The notes under the pieces were generated by a model that searched no databases, was not told the origin of the DNA, and saw only the letters and a program-made list of their open reading frames with translations. Shown in pieces: positions 1 to 10,823 of a DNA stretch of 64,000 nt. Numbering within the stretch: position 1 is the first letter of the stretch; each line of letters starts with the position of its first letter. A program made the position numbers and the translations under genes. The stretch comes from Dendrolimus kikuchii. Its lineage: Eukaryota > Arthropoda > Insecta > Lepidoptera > Lasiocampidae. The stretch lies in assembly GCA_019925095.2 (NCBI GenBank), contig JAHHIN020000030.1, positions 1,950,501 through 2,014,500 on the forward strand, read 5' to 3'.

Positions 1-1440
1 CCCCCAATTCGACATGGAGGCTCTCCAGAGGGCCATCATCGTCTCGGTGGGGACGTTGATTGACGCCCACCTGGCGGTATTCGAGGACCGACTCCCTCCG
101 CCCAGGACCGTCCGCCCGCCACTTGCGGGCGACAAAAGGAAGAAAGGGAGTTCTAGCTCCCCATCGGATGCTGTTGCCGCCAACGTCCCCACGGAGGCGA
201 TGGTTGTTGAGGAGAGGGTGGAGATGCCTCCCCCCCCACCTCCGAAGGCCGGGCAGCCTCGCCCGCCGCCTAAAAAGGTGGGGTCTGCGGGCCCCTCGAG
301 TGCTGGGACCAGGGAGTTCCCCTCTTTGAGGGCTCCCCGGTCCCAGATCAAGGGCTTCTCCACCCCTGTGGAGACCAGTGCCCCCCCCACGGACAATGAG
401 TGGACCGTGGTTGAGGGGGGTCGCAAAGGGAAGGGTAAGGGGAAGGGAGTGGGCAGGGGACCGAACTCTTCGCCCCCCCCCCCCAGTCCGCCCAACCCCA
501 AGGCCAACCCCAATCCTCCCGTCCCAGGGAGGACCGTAGGGGTCCCAGGGAGGATCGCAGGGATCGCAGGGAGGAGAGGAGGGATGCGCGCCGTGGCCCC
601 CCGGGGAAAATAAACCCGGCAAGCCTTAAGGAGGAGAGAACTCCGGTAGTCAGATTAAAACTGCTACCGGAGGCGGAGAAGGGGGGGCTCACATATAGGG
701 AAGTCTTCATGAAGGCCCGGGGCTCCGTAGACATCGTCGCCCTGGGGCTAAAGAAAGGCCTCAGGGTCATTCGGTCTGTCAACGACTCTCGGTTGTTGGA
801 GCTGCCACCCGGCCCCGAGAACGTACAGTTGGCGGACCGGATTGCGGAGCTCCTCTGTGGGGCTCTCAATGGGGTGGCGGAGATCACCAGACCCGTTAAA
901 CGGGGGGAAATCTGGGTGACGGGTCTGGACGACTCAGCCACCCCTGAAATGATTGAGGAGGAGGTGTGTCGGGTAGGCAACTGTCCCCGCTCCCAGGTTA
1001 GGGCAGCGGGGATTGGCATAGGGTCAGGCGGTCTGGGCTCGTCGTGGGTAACGTGCCCCATACCGGTGGCGAAGATATTAGCTGAGGCCGGTCATTTACT
1101 GATCGGCTTCACCTCGGCCGCAGTGGAGGCGTACGAAAACCGTCCACTGCGGTGTTTCAGGTGTCTCGCCACCGGGCACTCGACCACGTCGTGCCCGGAC
1201 GGTCAGGGGGACAAATCTGACCTATGCTACCGCTGTGGCAAAAGCGGGCATAGGTTGGTAGAGTGCAGGGAAGAGAAGGCGCGTTGCGTGGTGTGCGCCG
1301 AACAGGGACTCAGAGCCGACCACGTGACCATGTCCAGGCGCTGCCGGCCTGGACGGGTCCCCGCCAAATTTGTCCCCCCGGCCAATAGGCTTGGGAGGAG
1401 GGAAGGAGCAGCAATGGGGGAATCTCGTATGTCTGACTAA
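1..1440 (+). pseudogene. R1-clade LINE ORF1 (gag-like), partial, frameshifted
   Basis: ORF1 of R1-clade LINEs encodes a nucleic-acid-binding gag-like protein that packages the element RNA. The N-terminus is cut by the window edge; the ATG at 14 is internal, because the reading frame is open from base 2 and matches the middle of the intact ORF1 at 53236. The first part (2 to ~484) is proline-rich and basic. The reading frame then changes at a run of 12 C (473-484). After the run, the homologous reading continues in the other frame through 1440, with an arginine-rich stretch, a conserved LELPPGPE block and two CCHC knuckles (CFRCLATGHSTTSC and CYRCGKSGHRLVEC, about 1160-1270) followed by a third Cys/His motif. 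The shift is equivalent to loss of one C. A sequencing or assembly error in the homopolymer is possible. The stop overlaps the ORF2 start as TAATG. Confidence 0.9.
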
Positions 1441-4400
1441 TGCCAGTACAGCATACGAGATTCCTTCAAGGGAATATAAACCACTCCGCCGGAGCTCAGG
1501 ACTTGTTCCTGCAGTCAATGGCGGAGTGGGGGATTGGTCCAGCGGTAGTAAGCGAGCCGTACTACATCCCCGCCCAGGATCACTGGGTAGGGGACCTCGA
1601 CGGCCTGGTGGCGGTGGTTGCTAGGTCTGGCACTAGCCCCCCTCTCATTTCCATCGAGAGGGGACGGGGTTACGCGGCGGCGGGTTGGGGAGAGTACACT
1701 ATCATTGGGGTGTACTTCTCCCCAAACCGTTCCCTGGCGGAGTTCGAGACATTCTTGGATTCCGTCAGGGCCGCCGTGGCGAGACAGTCGTCGAGGGCAA
1801 CGTTCGTCCTCGGCGACTTCAACGCCAAATCCCGTTCCTGGGGGAACACCGTCACCGACGCGCGGGGAAGACTCGTGGAGGCGTGGGCGTTACAAAGTGG
1901 TCTGTCGATCCTCAACCGAGGGTCGGTCCATACCTGCGTGCGATCGCGGGGTGGATCTATCGTGGATTTATCATTCGCTACCCATGCGATCGCACGCAGG
2001 GTGGTGAACTGGACGGTTGAGGAGGAGGTGGAGACGCTCTCGGACCATCTGTATATCAGGTTCGAGGTCTCCCCTCCTCCCAGTAGGATGACAGACCCCC
2101 CACGTGGCCACGGGCACTTCCCGCGTTGGGCCGTCAGCCGGCTGGATCCCCAGCTGGCTGAGGAGACGGCGGTCGTCGAGGGCTGGACCAATCCGGTGGA
2201 TGATGGAACTCCGGAGGAACTGGCGGAGCGCATGCGCAGATCTTTGGGAAGGGTCTGCGATGCCTCCATGCCACGGTCGCGTCGGCGCTGGCAGCGGCCA
2301 GGCGTCCACTGGTGGACTGCGGAGATCGGTGCCCTGCGAGAGGCAGCTCAAAGGTTGCACCGGTCTCTCAAGCGCTGTCGGCGTCGGCTTCCTCCGGAGT
2401 TGGAGGAGGAGATCAGGCTAGGGGAGGAGTATAGGGTTGCCAAAAAGGCCCTTCAAGTGGCTATATGCCAGGCGAAGGCCCGGGCCCGGGAAGAACTTCT
2501 AGCGTCGTTAGACAGGGACCCCTGGGGACGTCCGTATCGGGCGGCGCGCAAGAAGCTGCGCGCCTTCGCCGCCCCGATTATGGAGTCCCTTCCGGACGGG
2601 GTCCTTGAAAGGATTGTAGACGGACTCTTCCCGGACCCGGGAGCCCATACTCCCCCCGTGATGAATCCTCCTCCCGGGGTTATTCCTTCTGAGACGGCAC
2701 CTCCCCCCGTCTCAGAAGAGGAACTTGAAACGGCCCTGGATCGCCTCCGGGGCCGTAGGACGGCACCGGGACCAGACGGGGTTCCAGGCCGGGCCCTCTT
2801 CCTGGCCGCCAAACATCTCGGCGGTCAGCTTCGGGGACTGTATGATGCCTGCATCAGTTCAGGTGAGTTCCCGAAGCAGTGGAAAGAGGGCCGGCTGTGT
2901 CTGATCCCGAAGGAGGGCCGCCCCCCTGATGACCCCTCTGCGTACAGGCCCATCGTCCTGCTTGACGAGGTGGCCAAGATCTTCGAGAAGATATTGGCCA
3001 GTCGCCTCGTCAAGCACATCAACAACGAAGGGCCTGGTCTCTCGGAGGCACAGTACGGGTTTAGACCAGGGCGCTCCACGTTGGACGCCCTGGATGCGTT
3101 AAAGTGCCTCACGAGAGAGGCAGAGGGGATGGAGGAGTCTGTCCTGGTGGTATCGCTAGATATAGCGAACGCCTTCAACAGCCTCCCGTTCGAGACGATA
3201 CTGGAGGCACTCCGGTACCAGGGAGCGCCTCTGTACCTCATGAGGTTGTTGAGGGCATACCTCCAGGACAGACACGTCCTCTGGGAGGGGGGCGGCTATG
3301 GTCAGATCGCTGGGCGACGACGTGTGGTGTGCGGTGTTCCACAGGGATCGGTTTCCGGTCCGATCCTGTGGAACATCGGATACGACTGGCTCCTCCGAGA
3401 GCCAGTCCTACCCGGGATGGGGGTGATCTGTTACGCGGATGACACCCTCATCACGGCCCAGGGTGGTACGTTTGAAGAGTCCGTGGAGCTGGCCAATGCA
3501 TCCTCCGCGTTGGTCATAGGGAGGATACAGCGCCTGGGCCTCAGAGTCTCCGTAGAGAAAACTGAGGCCCTGATGTTCCACGGGCGTCGTAGGAGACCAC
3601 CCCGGGACACGCACGTCGTCGTCCAGGGAGTGGCAGTGGCGGTCGAGGCCCAGATGAGGTATCTGGGCCTCACATTGGATGGAAAATGGAGTTTCGGGGC
3701 GCACTTTGAGCAGCTGACCGCGAAACTCATAAGGACCGCTGCTGCCCTGGCCAGACTCCTGCCGAATGTGGGAGGGCCAGGTGCGGCCTGTAGGAGGTTG
3801 TACTCGGGCATCTTACGGAGTATGGCACTGTACGGTGCCCCCGTGTGGAGTCACGCCCTTCACCGCAAGAACAGGACGCTGCTGAGGCGTTGTCAGCGCA
3901 TCCTTGCGGTGAGGGCCATACGGGGGTACCGGACGGTGTCTTGGACGGCGGCGACACTCCTGGCGGGTGTTCCGCCGTGGGAACTCCAAGCGGAGACGCT
4001 CGCCAGGGTGTTCCGCTTCCGCCAAGATGCCCGAGGGAGAGGTTTAAGGCCGTGCCTGGCAGAGGTTTCAAATGTCAGGGCCGAGGCGACCGCGGCCCTT
4101 ATGACAAAATGGGAGGAGGACCTGAGGTCCCCAGTGGTTGGAGCCGCGACGGTGGAGGCGATCCGCCCCCACCTGTCGCGTTGGGTCCCTCGAAAAAGAG
4201 GGACCCTTACATACAGGATGGTGCAGATACTTACCGGGCATGGTTGTTTCGGTAAGTATCTGCATCGTACTGCGGGGCGTGAGCCGACACCGGAGTGTAA
4301 GCACTGCCGCGCACCCGAAGACACAGCGATTCACACGCTGACGGAGTGCGCCGCCTGGGGACCTCAGCGACACCTGTTAACCAACGTGGTTGGACCGGTC

Positions 4401-4598
4401 GACTCACTCCAAAGCATGGTTACTGCCATGCTGCGGAGTGAGGACCGTTGGGCGGCGGTGGCCTCCTTCTGTGAAGCGGTAATGCTCCAGAAGGAGGTCG
4501 CCGAAAGGGAGAGGGAGGAAGATGCGGCGGCAGACCCGATTCGCCGGCGGCGCATAGGCCGGCGCAGGGGTCGCTACGCCCGTCTCCTCCTGCCCTAG
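1440..4598 (+). CDS. R1-clade LINE ORF2: APE endonuclease and reverse transcriptase, intact
   Basis: A 1052-residue polyprotein that nicks target DNA and copies the element RNA by target-primed reverse transcription. An N-terminal apurinic-like endonuclease shows a GDFNAK motif near residue 127 and SDH near residue 201. The RT domain has the LDIANAF motif A, GVPQGS motif, and the catalytic YADD at residues 665-668. A C-terminal CCHC motif (CKHCRAPEDTAIHTLTEC) follows the conserved QILTGHGCFGKYL block. The start is the ATG at 1440, which shares one base with the ORF1 stop (TAATG). This is the arrangement described for termination-reinitiation in silkworm SART1. No internal stop is present, so this copy could be functional in trans, although its ORF1 is shifted. 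Family assignment to R1 is firm; the subfamily is not determined. Confidence 0.95.
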   Translation: MPVQHTRFLQGNINHSAGAQDLFLQSMAEWGIGPAVVSEPYYIPAQDHWVGDLDGLVAVVARSGTSPPLISIERGRGYAAAGWGEYTIIGVYFSPNRSLAEFETFLDSVRAAVARQSSRATFVLGDFNAKSRSWGNTVTDARGRLVEAWALQSGLSILNRGSVHTCVRSRGGSIVDLSFATHAIARRVVNWTVEEEVETLSDHLYIRFEVSPPPSRMTDPPRGHGHFPRWAVSRLDPQLAEETAVVEGWTNPVDDGTPEELAERMRRSLGRVCDASMPRSRRRWQRPGVHWWTAEIGALREAAQRLHRSLKRCRRRLPPELEEEIRLGEEYRVAKKALQVAICQAKARAREELLASLDRDPWGRPYRAARKKLRAFAAPIMESLPDGVLERIVDGLFPDPGAHTPPVMNPPPGVIPSETAPPPVSEEELETALDRLRGRRTAPGPDGVPGRALFLAAKHLGGQLRGLYDACISSGEFPKQWKEGRLCLIPKEGRPPDDPSAYRPIVLLDEVAKIFEKILASRLVKHINNEGPGLSEAQYGFRPGRSTLDALDALKCLTREAEGMEESVLVVSLDIANAFNSLPFETILEALRYQGAPLYLMRLLRAYLQDRHVLWEGGGYGQIAGRRRVVCGVPQGSVSGPILWNIGYDWLLREPVLPGMGVICYADDTLITAQGGTFEESVELANASSALVIGRIQRLGLRVSVEKTEALMFHGRRRRPPRDTHVVVQGVAVAVEAQMRYLGLTLDGKWSFGAHFEQLTAKLIRTAAALARLLPNVGGPGAACRRLYSGILRSMALYGAPVWSHALHRKNRTLLRRCQRILAVRAIRGYRTVSWTAATLLAGVPPWELQAETLARVFRFRQDARGRGLRPCLAEVSNVRAEATAALMTKWEEDLRSPVVGAATVEAIRPHLSRWVPRKRGTLTYRMVQILTGHGCFGKYLHRTAGREPTPECKHCRAPEDTAIHTLTECAAWGPQRHLLTNVVGPVDSLQSMVTAMLRSEDRWAAVASFCEAVMLQKEVAEREREEDAAADPIRRRRIGRRRGRYARLLLP

Positions 4599-4958
4599 GG
4601 ATTCCATCATAGGGGCCCGCGGGTCCGGGGGCACCCGCGGGACTTCCCCCCCTATTGGTGAAGAGGGTGGCCTTCCCCGAGGGCCATCCTGGGGTTAAGC
4701 CGTGCGTCGGGGCGTCACAGTCGTGTACCTACGGTCTATATCCTGTGACGCCCCATAAAAGCGCTAGGGAGTAGGGGCGCAGGTTAGGTTTAGTGGGTAG
4801 TCTGGCGGACGGAATCTCGCGACTGCTACGCTCTCGTAGCCATGCGTGGAGATTCCGGCCGCTGGGAGTCTCACACACCCTCGGTCAACCCCCCCACGGG
4901 CCCGAGGCAGTGTCACAAGAAAAGACATTCCCCCTGCGTTATCAAAAAAAAAAAAAAA
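4599..4958 (+). other. 3' UTR and poly(A) tail of R1-clade LINE copy 1
   Basis: Non-coding tail with a TTTAGTGGGTA motif (about 4788-4799). A two-part stem-loop follows: outer stem GGAATCTC (4811-4818) with GAGATTCC (4849-4856), inner stem GCTACG (4825-4830) with CGTAGC (4835-4840). The equivalent structure in the copy at 58792-58842 keeps pairing through compensatory changes. In related LINEs the 3' UTR is what the RT recognises; that role here is inference. Confidence 0.75.
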
Positions 4959-6189
4959 TGGTAGGTACAAGGTATATTGGTAATTTGGGATTAAAGTTGG
5001 ATAGGAAGGGTAGGAGTACTCTCATTATTTATTCTTTATTAAAAAAAAAAATTACATCGTATTGTGTATATGCTAGTTTTACATTTTTTCTTTTTAAATG
5101 TCTATTTTTTTGTTACCTGTTTGCCGAAATTACATTTGTTTGCCAATTTTTGTGTTTTTTCCCTAAGTGTTTACAGCTTTATTTATTTTAATTTTGAATT
5201 TTATATTGTGTTACTATACTTGTTATTTGTTCTAGCCTTGTTATTTTTGTTTTCCATAAGTAGTGTAATGCTTATATTCTATATTTATACCAATTATATA
5301 CATTTCCGTTTTCTATGCTGCGGTGTTACAGCCAGTGCTTCCTTATACGTAGTAGTTCTTATTTCTAGTTCTTTTATTTATTACATGTACTTATTGCTAA
5401 ATTCCTATTTTATATATGCATTTCTTACTTTTAATTTTAACACTAAGAGTAAATATACTACAGTATATTACTTTAGAGTTATATCTTATACTTTAGCTTT
5501 TGCTATTGTCTATTGCTGGCCAATATATATTATAGTTATATTCCACTATTTTTGCTTTCAGATTCACTACCACATTTGGGGGCCTACGATAAGGTGAGTA
5601 AAATTTTGTTTATTATTTATGTTTTGTGTTATTTGTGTATGCTTCGTGATTTTGTTGTGCTTCGTGTGTGGTGCCGGTTGTGTGTATTGCAAACAAATTA
5701 CTTTTGCAGCAAAAGTTTTTTGTTTAAATTTGTACCGTGTCTATGCCTTTCCTGTGTTATGTAAGTGTTCCTGGTACTACTAGTGTTGCTTGTGTGTTTT
5801 CTTCGTTTATGTGTTCTGTCTGTCATGTGTGTATGGGTTGTGTTATGTGCGTTTGATATTGTGTGTTTGTTATGCTTATTGTTTTGCTTGCCGTGTTTTC
5901 GTGCTTGTGTTAGTGTTCTTGCGTGTTGTGTTTGTTGTTTGTGTGCTTTGTACACGTAGGCTCCCTTTCCCATCTCTTCCTTCGCCATTATCTTCCTGTC
6001 CCCTACAGGGGGCGACGCCGCACACTTTTAGGTGTAGACAATCGGTCCCACACAAGATAGCCGAACCGTAGACCGTACCCCGCTGACTGGTCCTATGTCA
6101 CATAAATTGTTACCAGTTTTACAATCTGTGTTTCCTCAGCGAGGCACGGTTTCCGGTCCATTACTATTTTGTTGTTTCCGATGTCCCAC
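4959..6189. other. T-rich spacer, no supported gene
   Basis: Strongly T-rich on the plus strand. The open frames here encode low-complexity Phe/Leu/Tyr strings and I do not regard them as genes. One point of interest is 5562-5593, treated separately. A pyrimidine tract and AG at about 6000-6008 also resemble a splice acceptor. The minus strand could be the degenerate 3' portion of the ORF1-only element at 6190-7703, but I see no endonuclease or RT remnant. Confidence 0.5.
5562..5593 (+). other. Candidate 32-nt mini-exon or LTR-adjacent primer-binding-like site
   Basis: A good acceptor (TTTTTGCTTTCAG ending at 5561) precedes 32 nt, followed by a donor AAG/GTGAGT (5591-5599). The 32 nt contain CATTTGGGGGCCTACGAT, which also resembles the CA end of an LTR followed by a primer-binding site. 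I cannot decide between the two, and either could be chance. Confidence 0.25.
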
Positions 6190-7703
6190 CTATTCGTATG
6201 CGACGGTTGCGCGCACAATTGCGTCCCACTTGCTTCTTACAGGGCATTTCTCGCTAAACGCGTTATGCCCTGTTTCTGCCCTTTTCTCACGGACACAATT
6301 TTTACATTTTGGCTGCACGCCAACAATGTTCTCCTCACATTCGCTCCTTGTATGGGGGCCACCACAGTAACTACACATCACCTGGGACTCGGTACACAGC
6401 TTTTTGCCGTGTCCGAATCCCAGGCAGATGGTGCACTGGGTCAATGGCGACCTGTCTGTGACCTGCAGTGTTTGCAGGTCTATTCTCACTGTGCCAACCT
6501 CGGTCAGCCTCTTCCAGATGGGCGGCGTCACCTTAAGGACCACTCTATGTGTGTTCGGGTTTCTTCCTCGAATCTTGTACGCTACCTCCATCCCTTCGTC
6601 GACCTCCTCAATGCCATCAAATACCGGTTTATTCTGGTTCTTGAGGGCCCTGAACAGGTCTTCGTCGGAATGGATTCTGAGTACCCCCGTTATCATTACC
6701 ATCGGTTTTTATTGGCAATGTTCTCTGTTGTTAGGTCCTTCTTCTCCTTCAACAGCTTATGCGTCAACCTGTCCCTCTCTTCGGTTGTCCTGCAGCTGAT
6801 GATGACCCGCCCATCTCTTGATTTTCTCACTCGCTCGACCTCCACCCCCCCTTCCTTGGCGTTTAACGCCTTCCTTACCTCCTTGAGGGTATCATCAGCC
6901 GTGTTCGTGTCCTTTTTGCTTGTTATAGCTACGGAGTGTAGCGTACGGTAGGCAGGTGGCTTACCTCCCTGCTTTACCGCCGCCACGCTCGCGTAGCTCA
7001 CCTCTGGAGTGCTCCCCTCGCTGAAGCCTGGCCTGCACTTTTGAATAACCTGTTCCAGGTTATTCATGCTTTCCAGGCTTCTTTTCAAGAGCGCGGATTG
7101 CTCCTCCATTCTTTTTGCCAGTCGAGCCTGACCTTCTTCAATTCTCTGGATTCTTTCCTTACCTTCTTCGTCACTCTCCCGCACTGGTCCTTGTATGTAC
7201 GTTCCAGTCTGCACTTCCTTGCAGCTTGTTTCCTTTACGACGACCGTGTCCTTCCCCGTCTTGGCTGCTAAAGCCTCTAGAGCGTCCCCAAGGTCCCTGT
7301 TACATTGAGTTAGCAAGGTGAAAATTCGCTTCGTCGCGTATGATACACCCTGCTTAATTTCAGTTTTTAAGTTTTTCGAATTTGATAGGTGCTCATTAAA
7401 TTTTTCCAGGCATTCCCTGGCCTCAAACATTCTTTCCTCTCTCTTGTCTCTCTTCTGTGTCTCCTTTGGTGGCGTCCGCTTGGTGAAAGTCTTATTCACC
7501 GGGTCTTTGCTGGAGCCAGCAACTGCCTGGATAGTCTTCTTGGGGGGCGGGGAGGATTTCATAGATACCACCTTCTTCTTTTGTACTGGCCTTGATATTA
7601 ATGGGCTAGGGCTAAGAGATGAAAAGGATGGACTACTTTCAAACTCCACAGCCTCGAAGTTTATTGCCTCTGGCTGCTTCGCCTTTGCTGGTGTCCTAAA
7701 CAT
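6190..7703 (-). pseudogene. gag-like ORF1 of a jockey/I-type LINE, frameshifted, no ORF2
   Basis: Two overlapping open frames on the minus strand (7703-6696 and 6702-6190) form one protein of about 505 residues broken by a single frameshift near 6700. The N-terminal half is basic and proline/serine-rich, with a charged, probably coiled-coil central stretch (Glu/Arg-rich, around residues 100-210). The C-terminal part has Cys-His knuckles: CTICLGFGHGKKLC, CSYCGGPHTRSEC and a third CxxC...H...C. This is the architecture of nucleic-acid-binding ORF1 proteins of jockey/I-type LINEs. Downstream on the same strand I find no endonuclease or RT, so the ORF2 is missing or this is a gag-only derivative. 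The start chosen is the first ATG, which follows a purine-poor leader. Confidence 0.7.
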
Positions 7704-8589
7704 CTTGTCGAAGGTGGTATGTATACTAGGTGGAGTGTACTTATTCTATGTGGGTCCTATACTAATCGATTCGCGCAATAGCGCTAAATCGAAGGGTCAA
7801 GATGTAATAATGTAAAAATAAAAGTACAATATATATTGAATCAGTCAATGGTCTAAAACAAGTCTTATTTTACAATAATAATAATACTACGGTCAACTTC
7901 TATATACAATTTTATATACTAATCTGCCTTTGTTCACAAGTAGAGCCTGGGTCAAAATCAATTCCTCGCAGGGAAGTGAACAGATAAAATGCAGATGAGT
8001 ATATATTGTCTAATACTTATAAGCTACTTATATACTAACTAAAACTATTGCTTACACTAGTTGTTCGCTCGAACCGTACTAATACTAATATTTTTCTTTT
8101 TGTTTCAGGTCCAGGGGAGGAGCGGGATGGCGCCGGGAGCCGGGAGATGGACAGATGGAGTCGTCGTGTCAGCCTGAGTTAGATGACACCTCACACGCCG
8201 GGATTGGTCAAAAGACAAGGAGTTACAGGTAAGTAAGGGAAGGGAGGGAGCTAGAGAGAGGAGGGGGGGAGAGGAATAGATTGATAGATCTCTTCGTTCC
8301 GAGTTGAATGATACCAAACTCGACCACGTTAGCTTTGAAATTGGCTGAGAAACAGGCTGCGAAGTTTTGTCCCCTAAAAACCGGATGAAACTTTGCTACC
8401 TTCGAATCGTCGTTTCTCACTCAATATCACTGCTAGAAGCTCGAGCTTGAGCTCAAACCTCTCGCCCCAATGAGATCTATCGATTGAAGCAAAAAAAAAA
8501 AACAAGCTGAAATATTTCAAAATTTTCAAGACCTAAAAACGGGTCCAGCGGGTACTCCTGGTGCTGAGGGCCACTCCTGAAGAAACCCG
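7704..8589. other. Spacer upstream of the gag-like ORF1
   Basis: AT-rich sequence with no protein-coding signal. It includes the exon-like block at 8109-8228 listed separately and an A-rich tract at 8491-8503. Confidence 0.5.
8109..8228 (+). other. Candidate 120-nt non-coding exon
   Basis: Bounded by a strong polypyrimidine tract and acceptor (ATATTTTTCTTTTTGTTTCAG ends at 8108) and by a perfect donor CAG/GTAAGT at 8226-8234. The block is GC-rich relative to its flanks and carries stops in all plus frames, so if real it is untranslated. No partner exon was identified. Confidence 0.35.
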
Positions 8590-9240
8590 GGCTTCCTCAG
8601 GTGGATATTTACCGAGTTATGGGAAATTTAAAATTTCCAAGATGGCCGCCAGAAATGTTTGGTCGCCCAAAGCTCAGCAACCAGAAGGCCTACTGTGCCC
8701 GTGTTTGGGTTGGTTAGGATGCCCCTGGCCTGATCTATGTCCTAATGCTAAAATTACAAAGTCAAAATTTATGCTTAATTTTTTAACTCGTAGTAGTAGA
8801 TTTAGGTTTGAGAACTACAATAGTCGAAATCCCGGTCTTCTGGGCCTAATATCTTAAGAGAAAAACCACTTTGAAATTTTTCAAAATGACGGCCGCAATA
8901 TTTTGAACCTCGAAAACTCGGCCGTTATTGGTCGTAGGGTAATTGAGTTTGGGCTCTCCAGGGAGCCCCTGAGGAGTTCTTTCCGGGGAAATTATAAAAT
9001 CCGGTCCAAAAATCGTGGTCCGGATTTTCGTCTAAGTCGAAACTTTAGGAGGTGCTGATACCTCCTATCGTTACCCCGATTTTCGAGGCTCAATACTTCC
9101 CGAGAAAAATCAAACTGAAAATTTCCAAGATGGCGGCCAAAAAACTAAAAATGCCGTTTTCTCGGTTCCTATTGGGCCTAGACAAGTCGAGTTTGGGTTC
9201 TAGGTGTAGGAAATCTTGTCGTGCGTATAATGGTAAAACA
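8590..9240 (+). repeat. Degenerate ~240-bp tandem repeat, about three units
   Basis: A motif of the form AATTTcCAAGATGGCcGCC recurs near 8632, 8875 and 9119, spaced about 240 bp. Each is followed about 50 bp later by a related 'ATTGGnC...GAGTTTGGGCTCT' block (8700, 8928, 9168). The units have diverged. I do not recognise the family; it may be satellite-like or the repeated interior of an old transposon. Confidence 0.6.
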
Positions 9241-10454
9241 ATTTATTAAATTTTGATTATATTTAAAGAATTATTCCCAAAAAATGATATGAAAAACAGT
9301 ATTTCAAAAAATATTGACCCTAAAAATCCAAAAAAATACAAAAGCACTGATAGATTTCCTGCTCTTTCGAATCCCGTCCTAAAAATTTACCCATATAATA
9401 CGAAAAATTTTAATGTGATATTAAAAACCAGAAAACCGGTTTTTTGGATTTTGCCAAAAAAAATTTAAGGAACCAAAATTAATTAAAAATACTCCTTAGA
9501 TAGTCCCCGTGATTGTACACAAGGCTGTGGTGTTAGAATCCACGCGCCGCTAATAACTTCTTTTATTTTTAATTTTAAAGGAAAAACAATTAATTTGAGA
9601 ATAACTAAAAACTATTGAACTTAAAAATCTAACTCTTACGGTTATCTATACTATGTTTGAGGGTCTTTAGCAGGAGTCATCTCTTTCTCTTCCAGGTCCC
9701 GAATTGGCTGAGTTGGTGATTTCCACAAAACCAGAAAAAGTTGAATAACCCAGGAAGTATGATCGGCGCGCGGGCGTCCTACGTGTCATTAGATAGGTCT
9801 CAATAAGGCCTATCTTCCAGCAAGATAAAATTAATAGCTTACCGATCTACTTCCCGAGTTATAATTTTTCTAAGTTTCGCCCAAGGTACAAATTTTGAGG
9901 TTTTTGGCCTGCAGCTCCTCCAATGTTGCCGGAATCTTCAGGATGGTTATTGAAGATTTCTTGAGCTCTTCGTAACGCGTCGTTTGATGCCTCGAACGTG
10001 GTGATAGGGTGGGAATTGGCGAAACCGGAAACACGTGCTGGCCACGTGCCGGAGTTTCCCACGCCTATATCTCTGTCGTTATCAGCGCGATGGAAGGCAG
10101 ACTCGGTGGGCGTCTGGGGGCCTATGGGGCCTACCTGGCGCCGACAAAAAATCCGCACCTCGCCGATCTATTTTCGGAGCGCCGAGGGAAAAAGTGTTTT
10201 TGACACCGGTTTTTTGTGTCTGGCGCTTTTGTCCGAACTGATACACACGAACTAACACTATAGGCACCTGCGCCTCACTGTTACGCACAGTTTGATATAT
10301 CGCATAACACTTTACGGTTGAAAAAAAATGTTGAAAATCGACTGATCTCGACCGCGGTTCGAGCGGAACTCGTTGTGAGCTATTAGTGGAACGACCTGCT
10401 AATGAGAAGTAGTTAACATCGCCTTTAGATGTCAGGGGTGAAGCCAACATGTTG
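9241..10454. other. No recognised feature
   Basis: AT-rich first half, with A-rich stretches at 9280-9480. From about 9690 to 10400 the GC content is higher and there are open frames on both strands, none of which I can relate to a protein family. Confidence 0.4.
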
Positions 10455-10770
10455 CCAACATTTAGGATAGAATAGAGGGGATGGAATGGAGGTAATGTTA
10501 TAGGAAGGATAGGGTGGAATGAAATAAGTGGACGGGAAATGGGATAGATAGGATGGTATAGGGAATTTAGGATAGGGAAGATGGGATGAGGGAGATGAGA
10601 AAGGGAAAATGGGATAAAGAAGATAGGATATGGAAAATGGGATAGGGAAGATGGGATGAGGAACGTGGTATAGGGAAGATGAGATAGAGAAGATAGGGAT
10701 AGGGAAGTTGGGATGGGGGAGATGGGATAGGAGAGATGTGATAGTGAAGATGGAATAGGGAGAGAGGTAA
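10455..10770 (+). repeat. Degenerate G/A-rich minisatellite
   Basis: Purine-rich array with a 15- to 18-bp unit close to GGGATAGGGAAGAT, repeated roughly 18 times with substitutions and length changes. It accounts for the long Pro/Ser/Leu-rich open frame on the minus strand, which is therefore not a gene. Confidence 0.8.
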
Positions 10771-10823
10771 GTGGTCCATCGGTTCTCGCATTCATCGTAC
10801 GGAACACAATCATCTCAAAGATG

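Larger units (their letters stand above)
1..4958 (+). mobile_element. R1-clade LINE, copy 1 (5' end outside window)
   Basis: GC-rich non-LTR retrotransposon. It contains the end of ORF1, a complete ORF2, a ~360-bp 3' UTR and a 15-A tail (4944-4958) preceded by TGCGTTATC. The full-length element at 52965-58954 ends in the same way, so both belong to one family or to close subfamilies. The 5' end and left target site lie outside the window, so no TSD can be checked. ORF2 is intact but ORF1 carries a frameshift. Confidence 0.95.

Noticed and set aside
5064..5959. Long Phe/Leu/Cys-rich open frames resembling membrane proteins
   Set aside because: Low-complexity T-rich DNA gives hydrophobic strings in any frame. 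There is no start context, motif or conservation.
10082..10813. 243-aa minus-strand Pro/Ser/Leu-rich frame
   Set aside because: It is a translation of the purine-rich minisatellite at 10455-10770.
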